DNA of 64,000 nucleotides from Brachionus manjavacas (taxonomy: Eukaryota; Rotifera; Eurotatoria; Ploima; Brachionidae). Every line of letters starts with the position of its first letter. The stretch's first letter is position 1. A model generated the notes under the pieces. It worked only from the letters and a program-made list of their open reading frames with translations, ran no database searches and was not told where the DNA came from. Below, piece after piece: positions 10,063 to 20,709 of this stretch. The position numbers were made by a program, and so were the translations under genes. Location of the stretch: NCBI GenBank assembly GCA_019054805.1, contig JAHQIY010000022.1, positions 806,001-870,000 of the forward strand, read 5' to 3'.

Positions 10063-12546
10063 ATGTCTTCAAATCTTAAAAATAAGTTCGATGAACTCAA
10101 TATGACTCAAGACGAAATAAAGCGGTTTACAGAGGCAATGAAGAAAGAAGAATTCCGCAAACTACTAATCGAATATGCTGAAGAGATATCAGATCCTAAG
10201 AACCGCCAGCTATACGAACAAGAGATAACCAAGCTTGAAGAGGAACGAGGAATGGATGTAGTATTTATTCATCCAGAACCGGGCTACTGCATCAAAACTT
10301 CGCAGGATGGAGGGAAGAAATGCTTCATTAATATATGCCAAAATTCAAACATCCAAAAGCCAACAGCTAAGCGCGATTGCAATAATAACAAAGGTGGCCT
10401 CTATTGGCAAATACCTCATTCGTGTTCGCCTGCCAGAGAAGATACAGACAAATCAAACAAAGAAGTATGCACAGTCTATGACGTTGTTTTTCATCCAGAT
10501 GCTTACAGAATGGGTGAGACCAGTCAGCGCTTCAATGATTTACTCAAAGACTCTGCTATTGATACAATTGAAAAAAATTTCAGTGTCAGACTTGATAAAG
10601 TAAATGCAAAAATTTTAAAAAATATAAACTTTAAAGGTAAACCTACTGCTAGTGTTATTAGAAGGCCTAAAAGTGGCTTTGACTTAAATTCCGATGCAAA
10701 GACTACAAATTCAACTCAAGACCCTGTTGAAAAAATAGTAGATGAGCTTAAGACCGAGTATTTGAAGAGTCAGACAGATAAAGCTACTAAAAAAGTGGAT
10801 GGTAAACCAATTAACCAAAATGAGCCCGATGGGGACAAATTTACCAAGCCAATTTACAAAATTATATATACAGGCCAAGCAGATATTCAAGATTATGCGA
10901 ATACAATTTCAAAAAATTATATAGAAAGTACTCGTCCCAAAGAAATTAAAATTTCGATTGAACTTCCTTTATGCAAGTCAAGTGCCGATGTAATCTTGGA
11001 CATATTTGAGAAACGACTCTATTTAGAATCCAGCAATCCATTTTATAAACTTGACTTGAATTTGAGCTATCCAATAAATGAAAAAGAAGCTAAAGCAAAA
11101 TTCGACAAGTCTAAGAAAACTCTGAATGTGATTTTACCAGTGATTCCGTTTACTTCAAAAATTGAAAATCAATTTGATAAACTTGATGAATCAATGGCTG
11201 AAACAAATGAAGAGGTCACTTTAGTACCAGAAACTTCGCCATCATTGCCAGAAAATTCACCATCTTTGTCTCCAGTAGAGGAAAATTCCACGGATATCAT
11301 TCAAGAAGTCAAATATTTACTGCCTTCAGAGTTCGAAATAACACAATTTATTGACTCATTAAAAATCTGTATCTTAGGAGAAAATTATGATAAAGATTCG
11401 ATAAAAATCCAAAAAATAGGCCAAAACTCTTTGATTCTGTATTTTGAATGCATCAGTCAATCAGGAAGCTATTTAACTTATTATAGAGCTTATTTTAATT
11501 TTTTCAAGAACGATCAAGTATATTCATTCAAAAATTCTGATCAAGAGTTTCCAAATAATATTAGAATCATATCATTGAAAAATAAATTTGAAATCGATAT
11601 TCCAACTAGTGATGATAATGATGATGATGATGGTTGTTTTACTTGTCTGGTTTGTTCCACTCAAATAGAAGAATTACAAAAAAATTTCAATACGGATTCA
11701 AAATCCATTCAAATTTACAATGTGAAAAAAGAGCTTAGAAAAAGTGAAACTACAGATTCGAACAGTGATCAATCAAATTTTGATTGTAAAAAAAAATTTA
11801 TCACAAATTTTCAGAACATAACACCACAAGAAGACTCTGACGATGAAAATAATGTTAATTTTCACATTGCTGGTGATGACGAAGACGAACAAACCAGCAG
11901 TTCCACAGATTTCAAAGACATAACAAATCGACTAGATGAAAACTCATGTTCAAATTCTTCAATAAATGGCAGTTCTTTAAAAAGTATTCTTAAGAAATCG
12001 CGGTCGATTTCAGAAGGAGAATGTAGCATAAGGAGTAGCATTGAATCAAACAGCAATGAAGGTAGTCAAGAGTTATGTTCGATGAAAAAAACTGTTTCGT
12101 TTAGCAAGCAAGTAGTGCGAAATATTTTCAAACCAGGCTCCACAATTACTGGAATGAAAAAACCCAATAGTTCGAAGAACAAAAAGAAAAATCAAAAAAG
12201 AAATCGAACACTCTCAGATCCTTGTCATTCAAATGACCAAATTTCAAATGATTTAATCCAGCAGCAAATTCGATTCAGGCAAAGAGGTTTCTCGGAGTCA
12301 AGTGACGATGTTACTAATTCAGCTGAAAGCATATCAGAAAGCGATAATCTGGCAAACAACCAAGCTAAAAGAAAAAACAAAAAAGGCAAGAAAAAAAATC
12401 AAACAAAAGAAGAAAAAAATGATTTTGATATGGAAAAAATGATTCAACTTAAGAGCCAAGGAATATTGCCTATTGATAATCAATCTGATCATAAAACCGG
12501 TTGTGCTTTCAAATTCAAAAATAACATTGCTCAAGATTTAGATTGA
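10063..12546 (+). CDS. DNAAF2: kintoun, axonemal dynein assembly factor
   Basis: Single exon, 827 aa. The PIH1 domain spans about residues 37-202 and contains the kintoun signature GGLYWQIPHSCSPAREDTDK, VYDVVFHPDAYRM, AIDTIEKNF and KGKPTASVIRRP. A CS/alpha-crystallin-like domain follows (about 262-375, KPIYKIIYTG to LNVILPVIP). The C-terminal half is low-complexity and acidic/serine-rich (DDNDDDDG, DEDEQTSSS) with a conserved-looking KKTVSFSKQVV block and lysine-rich tracts. Kintoun works in the cytoplasm with HSP70/HSP90 to pre-assemble outer and inner dynein arms before transport into cilia, so the organism should have motile cilia. The ATG at 10063 gives the family N-terminus. Intronless, unlike its neighbours. 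Length is close to the vertebrate protein. Confidence 0.95.
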   Translation: MSSNLKNKFDELNMTQDEIKRFTEAMKKEEFRKLLIEYAEEISDPKNRQLYEQEITKLEEERGMDVVFIHPEPGYCIKTSQDGGKKCFINICQNSNIQKPTAKRDCNNNKGGLYWQIPHSCSPAREDTDKSNKEVCTVYDVVFHPDAYRMGETSQRFNDLLKDSAIDTIEKNFSVRLDKVNAKILKNINFKGKPTASVIRRPKSGFDLNSDAKTTNSTQDPVEKIVDELKTEYLKSQTDKATKKVDGKPINQNEPDGDKFTKPIYKIIYTGQADIQDYANTISKNYIESTRPKEIKISIELPLCKSSADVILDIFEKRLYLESSNPFYKLDLNLSYPINEKEAKAKFDKSKKTLNVILPVIPFTSKIENQFDKLDESMAETNEEVTLVPETSPSLPENSPSLSPVEENSTDIIQEVKYLLPSEFEITQFIDSLKICILGENYDKDSIKIQKIGQNSLILYFECISQSGSYLTYYRAYFNFFKNDQVYSFKNSDQEFPNNIRIISLKNKFEIDIPTSDDNDDDDGCFTCLVCSTQIEELQKNFNTDSKSIQIYNVKKELRKSETTDSNSDQSNFDCKKKFITNFQNITPQEDSDDENNVNFHIAGDDEDEQTSSSTDFKDITNRLDENSCSNSSINGSSLKSILKKSRSISEGECSIRSSIESNSNEGSQELCSMKKTVSFSKQVVRNIFKPGSTITGMKKPNSSKNKKKNQKRNRTLSDPCHSNDQISNDLIQQQIRFRQRGFSESSDDVTNSAESISESDNLANNQAKRKNKKGKKKNQTKEEKNDFDMEKMIQLKSQGILPIDNQSDHKTGCAFKFKNNIAQDLD

Positions 12547-13147
12547 GTGCTAAAAAGTGGAATTTTTTTAGTTATGTAGGATAAAAAACTTTAAACTTAA
12601 TTTATTGTATATTAAAAAAAAATACAATTTTCAAATACAATTTTTGTCTTTAAAATTGGTCTCAAAATTTTATTATTTAAAAACTAGTTTTTAATTATTT
12701 TATTTGGTAAAACTGCATGTTCACTAATTTGTAAACTGTTTTTATTAAAATTTTAATTGAAAAACCAAACTAGACGAAATTAAATCTCCACCAATTTTCA
12801 ATTTACATTTCTTCACAATACTAGTTAATAAATAATTTAGGAAAAGTTTTTCCAGTGCAGTTCATAATAATGGCGACACCTTCTTTTCAGCCCTCATGGT
12901 TGCAATATCATTAAAATATGTATTAAATATATGTGTACAATTCGAGTAGAAAATTATATTTATATTGTATTTAAATTGTTAAATTAAAATTCTGCAAAGA
13001 ATTTGGTTTGTTTGATTGAATCAAAGGGGATTTTGTATTTAAATTTGTATTCAAATTGTTTCTCGAGGCGCTTTGAAGCAGAAAGTTATGGATCTCGTGA
13101 GCTATTGATTCATGGTTTTGCTTGGTGGTGATAAATTTTGAAAAAAT
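12547..13147. other. AT-rich 3' flank of DNAAF2, no gene seen
   Basis: Non-coding; the 3' UTR of DNAAF2 must lie in its first part. No clear polyadenylation hexamer close to the stop. Confidence 0.4.
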
Positions 13148-13570
13148 CTAGTTTGCTCTGTCATCATTGATCAAGTCGATTCTTAGCTCTTTATGCATTG
13201 TTTTGATACTTGCCCCTAGTGGAAAATATTTGATGATTCCCAAGACCCGATTTTGCATTTTTTTTATTTCTGCTTTTATCTTCTGAATATTTGATTTAAA
13301 TAATATAAAAAAGAAGTCGAATAATAATGATCTCATGAGTGGCATATTTAAAATTCTGTTGATTTGAAAACTTTTAATTTATTTGATTAAGTTAATTTTG
13401 GAGGCTTGTTTAGATTGATAGTTTCCAAATATTCTTTGTAATTAATTTTGGGATCTAATTTAATACCAAAGATTCTCGACTGTGAGTTCTCGATTTTTAA
13501 TTTCGTTCTCATAATTTTTTCAAAGACTAGCTTTGGTAAATGTTGTTTAGCAAGTTTTCTTTTCGTTAAT
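13148..13570 (-). mobile_element. LINE RT C-terminal fragment
   Basis: Minus-strand frames read SRIFGIKLDPKINYKEYLE (about 13410-13475), the segment after the RT palm in CR1/Jockey-type ORF2, and then, after a frame break, FKSNIQKIKAEIKKMQNRV with LGIIKYFPL, the usual C-terminal IQ-x-x-QN-R--R-I motif. No intact ORF, no visible tail or target duplication. Confidence 0.6.
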
Positions 13571-13974
13571 TTTAAATCCTCATTTTTTGCAGTATTTTAG
13601 ATTCTTTTCACTGCCTTTTGAAGAATTATTTGAACATTGTATTTTAATTTTCCTGAAGTAGCATTTTTAATCTAAAAATTAGTAACCATACAGTTGATTC
13701 GAATTCCATACGATTTTAGTAAATTAGTTCTTCGAGATCGAAAACTAGTGGGTTTTTAATGAACCAGAAGAAAAAAAGAAGGTGCTTTTGATTTGAAAAA
13801 TTTTCAAGTCTTACAGATTGATCGAATTTTTTTAAGGTTAGTAGGCGTATTCCCGGGAAGAGGTACGGTGAAATAAAAGTGTTCGTTAAATAGAGGATTT
13901 TATAGAGGTTTCCATTATGAATGAATGTGAAAAAAATATTTATCAAAAGGAAAACAAAAAATTAATTGGATCTT

Positions 13975-14296
13975 AAAATAGTGGAGATTTTTGACTGCTC
14001 AAGTTGTACTCTATTGCCAATATCCTTTTCAAAATCGACGAGCTTTTTCAATAAAAAACGATTATCATTGTCATCTGCTAGCAAAAAATCTTTTTTTTCG
14101 TTACATTTCCAAAATCTGCTTTTGAAATAATTTGCTTAGGTTCGTCTTCTTGATAATCTTCATCTTCAATTGATCGTGAATATGGTATTTGATTGATTTT
14201 TTGTGACACTTGGTTTATTAATTCTTGGTCGCTCAATTGCTCGTTGATAGGTGTATTTTTGTCTAGTATTACGTACGCAAATTGATTTAAATCCAA
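13975..14296 (-). pseudogene. possible Tigger/pogo transposase C-terminal tail
   Basis: The frame reads LSDQELINQVSQKINQ, then an acidic DEDYQEDEPKQIISKADF and, after a shift, FLLKKLVDFEKDIGN. The order (D-E-x-I--V hydrophobic helix, acidic stretch with a proline, then a short helix) is what the C-terminus of pogo/Tigger-type DDE transposases looks like. There is no catalytic part. Could equally be an unrelated gene fragment. Confidence 0.3.
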
Positions 14297-14317
14297 CTTT
14301 TTGTGTTCTATATAAAA

Positions 14318-14625
14318 AGCCCGTATAGCCGAATGGTTTGCGTGTTAGTCATGCAAGCAGAGGATCGAGGGCTCAAAACCCGCTGAGAATGAAAAAATCT
14401 TCAAAATATCTCTGCAATACGGGTCGAATGTTTAAACATCTTTCCTCATAAAAAATAGAGGGACCAGTTTCGACTGGGTAATAATTGCGGTGTAGATGAT
14501 CAACTCGATGCAGTAGTCTCTGTGTCAGATCGGAGCCGTTGCTCAAAAAGGTACTTGAAAAGGAGATGAGCGCATCCCCATTATCCACTAGGATAGAATA
14601 GGGTCAATTATATAACTTCTTAAAT
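14318..14625 (+). mobile_element. tRNA-derived SINE, copy 1
   Basis: The head resembles a tRNA: an A-box-like TAGCCGAATGGTT at about 14327 and a B-box/T-arm-like GGGCTCAAAACCC at about 14370, spaced as in pol III tRNA promoters. The body that follows (to GGATAGAATAGGG, about 14607) recurs in the opposite orientation at 34935-35085, including CGATGCAGT, TGTGTCAGATCGGAG, GTTGCTCAAAA and AAGGAGATGAG. A repeated body behind a tRNA-like head is the definition of a SINE. Not a functional tRNA: the cloverleaf is degenerate and no matching acceptor stem closes. Confidence 0.7.
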
Positions 14626-14639
14626 AAACGCAATCGTCA

Positions 14640-15690
14640 TCATCTTCAACTGATTCACTTGACTTGCACCACCAAACCCCGCTTCTTGATAACAATTCGA
14701 TATCGTATTGATGCTAACTGAAAGAATGAATGAAATAATGCTGATTTTGAAAATGAAATAATACAAATAGTTCCACATATAAATACAATGGAAGTTACAA
14801 TAAATCTATCTATAGATGATCATGTTCATAGTAATCAATCAATCGGGATTGCTTAGGTGATTAAACAAGAGATTGAAACATTACTAGAAAAAAATGTCCA
14901 AGGTGCACAAAATATTCAGCATTTTTTATCGAAAATTAAGAGGAGTAGGACGTCCAAAAAAGCGGTCAAAAGCTTTAGTTATGAAATTGAAAATTGAAAA
15001 TATTTTCTTAATTTTTTTTTGATTTAAATGTTTTTTTTATTGACATTAAATTTTTTTATGTGATACCTAATTACTTAAAATGACAACTAATACTTTTAAT
15101 TTACGATTCATACATTTAATTGACTAATTTTTTTGTTGACATAATAATATAAATAAATGACAATTTTATTTTTTTAAAATTGACGTTTAATCAAAATAAA
15201 TGACACTTTAATATTCTTTCTTAATAAAATTAACTTAATTTTCACAGGTCTTGTAAAAAATTTTAGTTTAAACATTAATATATTGAATTTTTTTAGCTAA
15301 ATTTTATTTCTATTTTTTTTATACACAATTAAACTAAATTTAAGTTTTATTCTTTTTATTAAAAATGTTTTAAATTTAATTTTTATTTTTGAATAAATGA
15401 AGTGTTAATCGATCTTTTATGGACAGAGACACTATCCTGTTGATTAGCCTTGAAAATAAAAAAAAAAAACTTTTTTTTTGACAAAATAGAAATTAAAAGT
15501 GTAAAAAATATTTTAAGCAAATTAAAAAAAAACCTTTTACAAAATAAAGCAGCAAATTTTTGAAAATATCGCATTAATTATTAATTTAAAAAAGTGATAA
15601 TGTTGATAATCTTTAATTTTGTTCAACTTCTTTCGAGTAATTGGAGCATAGTGTTAATTCATCTGAAAATAAAATTCTCTCACCGTGAAG
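14640..15690. other. AT-rich stretch with an AT-hook-like coding trace
   Basis: Mostly poly-A/T. At about 14937-14990 (plus) a short frame reads RGVGRPKKRSKA, an AT-hook-like motif of the sort that ends MULE transposases, but it is isolated. Confidence 0.3.
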
Positions 15691-15698
15691 TACGAGGT

Positions 15699-16082
15699 AT
15701 AGACAATGAAAATATTTAAAGTAAAAATCCTTTCTGTACTTTTTGTACTTTTTCTAATTATTTTATTTGGCCCTCTTCCTTTTTGTACTTTCTTTACTTT
15801 TTGTTCTTAATGCTAATAAATAAACCTTTTATTAATCAATATTTAAAATATAAATTTTATATTTAACTAATATTTTTCTTGCCTTCAGCATACCCGAATC
15901 CCTAAACCAGGGATCAGCCTCGGATCCTGTTTAAGTTTTTATAAAATGATTAAAATTACCATTAATCACAAAAAGTACAAAAATTACAAAAAGGAACAGG
16001 GCCAAATAAAATAATATTTTGAAAAGGTACAAAAAGTACAGAAAGGAAAATAATTTTTTAAAAATTTGATTTCATTGTCTAT
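15699..16082. mobile_element. foldback MITE-like element
   Basis: Long imperfect inverted arms: 15729-15808 (CCTTTCTGTACTTTTTGTAC onward, with TTATTTGGCCC) pair with about 15967-16046 (GGGCCAAATAAAATAAT to GTACAGAAAGG). Outside them ATAGACAATGAAA (15699-15711) pairs with its complement at 16070-16082. Spacer of about 160 bp, no coding potential. Target duplication not resolved. Confidence 0.6.
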
Positions 16083-16129
16083 CCATATTAAGTACAGGGT
16101 AAGCTAAGAAATACGATTTTAGATTATAC

Positions 16130-16625
16130 ATATTATAGAATTTTTTTGAAGATTTTTGATCAACTAAATCTTAGGAAAGCATTTAAGTACCCGTGCAGCG
16201 AGACTATCACACTATTGTATTGTTCTATTGTTAGACCGCACCTGGAGTATGCTATCAGTGCATGGTGTCCATATTTGGAAGCGGATATAAATGAGCTTGA
16301 GAAAGTTCAAGTGATTTAATCCAAATGTACAAAGTGGTAAATAATTACGAACAAATTGAATTTAATTAAGGAATCAACCACAGATTTAATCCTAGATTTA
16401 ATTTTTTTACAAATAGAGTCGTGAATGGATGGAACAAACTCCCGTAAGATGTGGTAAATGCAAAGAACCTGAATAGTTTTAAAGCGAAGCTTGATGTTTG
16501 GATGTCAAAACAAAAAGAAGCGACTGCTACAGCTCTTTAGAGCTATGCTTAGATAACCTCTAAGCTGCTAATACTTAGCAGCTAATTAGTACTAATAATA
16601 CTACTACTACTAACTAAATATTAAG
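16130..16625 (+). mobile_element. CR1-like LINE 3' fragment with trinucleotide tail
   Basis: Broken frames read LLYCSIVRPHLEYAISAWCP (about 16205), then FFTNRVVNGWNKLP (about 16405) and LNSFKAKLDVWMS, the standard C-terminal blocks of CR1-type ORF2. The 3' UTR contains the hairpin GCTGCTAATACTTAGCAGC and a (ACT)n tail (about 16595-16612). 5' truncated. Confidence 0.75.
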
Positions 16626-16856
16626 AACATGCCTCTATTTATTTTTAATTGATGCTTAATCTTTCGAATTATTTTTTGAATATTTTACGTAAAATTTTTC
16701 ACAATTTTTTCTATCTAATTGATCGTTTAAAATTATAAAACAATTTAATTCAATCGAGCAGAATAAAATAGCATTATTTAATTTGAATGAAAAAATAAAA
16801 TAAAACCAACAAATAAGTAAAAATCAATTTCTTTATTGAAAAATTCTTTTTAAAGT

Positions 16857-19087
16857 CTATCTCATTGCTTGTTCGACAAAAAAATTTTTAAGTGGTATCA
16901 CTCGATTTGAGAGAGTTAGTCCAATTGTTCTTGCCGTTACCAGTGGTGTTTTAATTAAAGAATTGCTGTATTCATAATCAGTATACAATTTATTCAATGC
17001 ATCTATGCCGAGCATTTTAGGAAAAGCTTGTCTTTGGCGACGAGATTCGTAGTCTTTTAGAAAACTCCAAGAACCGATTTCATTGCCACTAAGCAAATTA
17101 TCTTTCAAGCATTCTTTTAAGCAAATAACATCACCAAATCCTAAATTTACTCCCTGGCCTGCCAACGGGTGAATTTTATGAATCGAATCTCTAACAATTT
17201 TGTTGAAAATCATTTAAATAAATTTTATTTTTTATTTTAGTATTTAAACTACCCAATTAGTGCTAATCTTTTGGATACATAATTGTTAGAATGCAAAAAC
17301 GACAAAGGGTAAGAAGCCCTTAATTCAGATGATACAATCTTTGGAGGTAAGATTCTAACTTCTGTTTCACGGTCTGTTAAATAATCACTCCCGTTCGGAA
17401 TTGCTAATTAAATGCAGTATTTAATACATTTTAAAATTTTATTCTATAACTATTTACCATTTCTCAACCAGTCGATTCCGTTTTGCACTAGATTTTCGAT
17501 CCCTGATCCAAATTCATTTTTAAAATCTTCAATTACCTTTGATGATTTTAAAATTATTTAACTTAAATTATTTGAAAAATCTAAATTTTTTAATCACAAA
17601 TGCTTGATTGACTTTGTGAACAAATTCTTCATCGCTAAGTTCCAACAAATTTTTCATCATATTTTTTTTCACTGACCAAACTAGGGATGAGTATTCATCA
17701 TTTAACTAGAAAATTATAATAATAACTGTTTGTGTCTAAAATATATGTTATACTTGCCGGAAGCAAAGCTATAGGTCCAGTTGATAAAAATCTTTGCCAA
17801 GCAGTAAAATTTTGAGTTTTCTATTTTTTACAAATGAATTGTACTCTTTTTTTTAGGTGTTTAAAAATTTACATTAGCTAACTTCATTGTTGCGACGATT
17901 GCTACTTGATCATAATTCCATTGTAAAACATCAATATTGGCTTTCTTCCTAATGAATGAATTGCCACCATCAGAGCCTGAATTATTTTCTATTTTAAAAA
18001 CTAAAATTTAAAAATTTTAAATTTAAGATACCAATCAATAGCTTAGTTGTAATATTTGAGTGATCTTTTAATTTTATATCTATTGCTTGGTCATTTTGAT
18101 TAAAGTCTTCGATTTTGTTTGAATAAAAAACCTTGACATTTTTAAAATTTGACAAATTTTTGGTTAAACTAGCTAAGATTAAATCGTTTTCAACAATCCA
18201 TGCTAAATTTGATCCATCTTCTTTTTTAAACGAAATAAAAGCATCTGAACTCCCATCCCATACCTTAGCCATTTTTTAATTTTAAAAATAAAAAGTTTTG
18301 TGAATTTCAGTACAAAATGGTTTAAAGAACGGAAAAAATGTAAAAAAAATTGAATTATTTTTTTTTATTTAAAATTAGTTCTGAGAATGCAGCATGGTGC
18401 AACGTTTAAAGTTGCATCAACTGTAAAAGTCTGCTAATGGGGTGCAAAATCTCGATAAAATGCACTATGCTCGATTTTATTGAAATTTCTGCTTATCTAC
18501 CTTGAAATTTGCACTTTGTTGCATTTACAGAACAAATTTTAAACTTTTAGAAAAAAGTTATTAAATTTTTTTTACATTTTTTCTGTTCTTTAAGTCATTA
18601 TGTACTGAAATTCACAAAAAGAAAATAAAAAATAAAATAGAAAATTTACATGCATGTTGTGAACTTCACCAAATCTATGTTGTTGAATAAAATCCCATGA
18701 ATCTATGCCTTAAATATTTTTTAAATTTTAATATTCGAAAATAAAGTACAATTTTTAAAAACTTTTGAGTAGATCAATAGTAGTCGGACTTAGAGCACAA
18801 ACACGATTGTGATGAATTTGCGGACTTGTATAGTTTTCTTTATTTGATTCTGTATCAACCAAAGCAATTTTAAGATTTTTAAATATATTATCTTGACCAA
18901 GAACAGCTGCCATTGCATTACCAACCATTCCACCTCCGCAAACAACAATATCGAAATATTCGTTATTTTTAGAATCATGGCTTTGAGTGTCATTTTTCAA
19001 ATTTTTGGATGAGCTAAATGAGGCCCTCGAGCTTGAAGCTACATTAGGAAATTTTTGGAAAAGAAATCTTGCTCGCAATATTAGCAT
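16857..19087 (-). CDS. COQ6: ubiquinone biosynthesis monooxygenase COQ6
   Basis: Nine exons in phase: 18763-19087, 18650-18708, 18032-18263, 17873-17976, 17758-17820, 17598-17705, 17458-17536, 17253-17403, 16857-17190; 484 aa (human about 468). FAD-dependent hydroxylase that acts on the benzoquinone ring precursor in mitochondria. The first 30 residues are Arg/Ser-rich without acids, as in a matrix presequence. The FAD dinucleotide motif is GGGMVG (51-56), and the second FAD motif is HPLAGQGVNLGFGD in the last exon. WNYDQVAIVAT, WQRFLSTGPIALLPL and SRRQRQAF are further family blocks. The intron after exon 5 appears to be GC-AG (donor GCAAGT). Intron 2 contains a foldback element. AATAAA lies about 20 bp after the stop. 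Last gene of a minus-strand cluster. Confidence 0.95.
18295..18621. mobile_element. MITE-like foldback element inside COQ6 intron 2
   Basis: Arms of about 65-70 bp: TGTGAATTTCAGTACAAAAT onward (18300-18365) is the inverted counterpart of 18552-18621. Inner segments also pair (GGTGCAAC against GTTGCATT). Flanks read AAAATAAAA-like on both sides, a possible 8-9 bp duplication in low-complexity DNA. The element fills about 327 of the intron's 386 bp; without it the intron would be about 59 bp, the usual size here. Confidence 0.65.
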
Positions 19088-19248
19088 TATTTTTTAAAAA
19101 CAATTTTCTCAAAAATTATTAGAAATTTTTATTTTAGCAAATTTTGATTTATATAATACATTATAAAATGTATGCATTAAGTAAGTTAATTTTGCTTAAA
19201 ATTCTAAAAATAATTTATTTAAACTTTTCTAGACAGATCAATTGTTTT

Positions 19249-19925
19249 TTAACTTGTCCACCAGCTTAGTAGACCAAGGCCTGGCTCATTTATTGATCCG
19301 ATGATTGTGAATGGACATTTGATTTCATCTTTATTATGAACAACACTAGTTGTGGTCATAATTTCATTTTTTTTAGGTGGACCTGTTGGAGTGGTATCCA
19401 AGAATACTTCATTGACAACTCTAAATCTTATTTCTTCTCCTATGTCGATAAAAAGGTCATGAACTGAATCCCCGGTATCATACTGCCAAATAAATAGTTG
19501 CTCTTTCTCGTCAAATCTGCACGGTTTTTGCAAGTTACTAGACGGCACAAATATGTCATCAAAAAAAGAAAGACTAATATAAATTCCTTCTTTGCTTGAG
19601 CTTTTAACTTTACCTTAATGATTTAATCTTGATATTTAGAGATTTTTTATTCAAATAAAAACTAACCTACTAATATTTCATCTATAAAAGGCCTAAATAT
19701 CACATATCTAAATGAAACTTTGGTATGAGATGAGCCGTCTCCTGGCAAAACTGAACTATCTCCGATTTTCTTGATATCGAACAAAGCGACACAAAGTCCT
19801 AATTGATAAATAATTTTGTTTGCAAATTTTTTGTTTAGTTCATCTTCGATTACATTCAACAAGTCTTGGTCAAAATACCATGGTTTAACATGAACCACAT
19901 CTTTCATTTCAGCCAAGATATACAT
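19249..19925 (-). CDS. POLR3H: RNA polymerase III subunit RPC8 (Rpc25)
   Basis: Two exons, 19667-19925 and 19249-19613, joined in phase 1 across a 53-bp intron; 207 aa, against 204 in human. The start MYILAEMKDVV, then VKPWYF, LNKKFANKIIYQLGLC, PGDGSSHTKVSFRYVIFRPF, DEILVG, ISLSFFDDIFVP, EEIRFRVVNEVF, DTTPTGP and the C-terminus SINEPGLGLLSWWTS are all diagnostic. The protein forms the Pol III stalk with RPC9 (CRCP), has an N-terminal RPB7-like domain and a C-terminal OB fold, and helps initiation on tRNA and 5S genes. AATAAA follows the stop by about 30 bp. Only the last residue of the usual WWTSN end is absent. Confidence 0.97.
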
Positions 19926-20119
19926 TTTTTTTCTAAAATTTTATCAATTAAAAAAATAATTTTTGATTGATATTTGCAGCATCATTTAAATGCTGATAAA
20001 AATTCAAAATTTTTTTTTATAGTTTTATCATTTTCTTTTATTATAATAAAAATATTAATTTAAATATAAAAATAATTTAATTTAATTTAGTAGACAAAAC
20101 AGAATTGTTATTCAAATAT

Positions 20120-20501
20120 CTATTTCAAAGCTCTCTTGACCAAATAAACTTGTTTATTTGCAATTGTCATCATAAATACATATTGATTAGGTACAACAAC
20201 TTTAGATTAATAAAAAAAAGTATGAGATGCATTAAAATTAAAAAATTTTTACTCGAAATTCTTTTAAAAAAATCATTGGTGTCAGGATTTACTGGAACTT
20301 TAACAGCTGTATAGGCAATTCTTAAAGCCAAGTTTGCTATCTGTTCATTATTTTCCAAGTCACCCCAGCTCTTAAAACTTAAAGGATAAAATTTCGAGCA
20401 TTATTTTATTTTAAAATTACGGAAGTTATTTGATTATCTGTAAGAACTAAATAACCAAGAGCATTTGGTATTTGCTCTAAATTAGGAGTTTTGTCGCTCA
20501 T
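20120..20501 (-). CDS. LAMTOR4: Ragulator subunit LAMTOR4
   Basis: Three exons: 20421-20501, 20253-20370, 20120-20199; 92 aa. Start MSDKTPNLEQIPNALGYLVL, then SSWGDLENNEQ across the first junction, FFKRISIVV across the second, and TIANKQVYLVKRALK at the end. These match LAMTOR4 in order and length (99 aa in human). LAMTOR4 is a roadblock-fold subunit of the lysosomal Ragulator complex, which anchors Rag GTPases for amino-acid signalling to mTORC1. Introns are 50 and 53 bp. An AG stands immediately before the ATG, which is compatible with trans-splicing but proves nothing. Lies between PHB2 and POLR3H on the same strand. Confidence 0.93.
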
Positions 20502-20709
20502 CTTTAATTAGAATATTTTTTAGATTTTTTTTTTGGATTTTTTTTTACTGAGGTTGCTTATTTATGAGCAACATTAATTTTAACAGGACCATCAGCTGAA
20601 AAAATTTGATCATAAAAGAAATAAATTAATTCTTAATAATTAAAACAAAGTAAATAAGCTATTGAATTTTTATTCATTAAAATTGTTTTATTTCCATTTC
20701 AGTGTTTTT

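Noticed and set aside
14318..14392. Functional tRNA gene
   Set aside because: A- and B-box-like motifs are present, but the acceptor and anticodon arms do not form a sound cloverleaf, and the following body is a dispersed repeat.
14373..14588. 71-aa minus-strand frame beginning MDNGDALIS
   Set aside because: Lies wholly inside the SINE body and has no ATG-supported context of its own.
16857..17213. Start of COQ6 last exon as an independent ORF beginning MIFNKIVR
   Set aside because: The first eight residues are intron sequence; the acceptor at 17191-17192 restores the conserved IGDSIHKIHPLAGQG junction.
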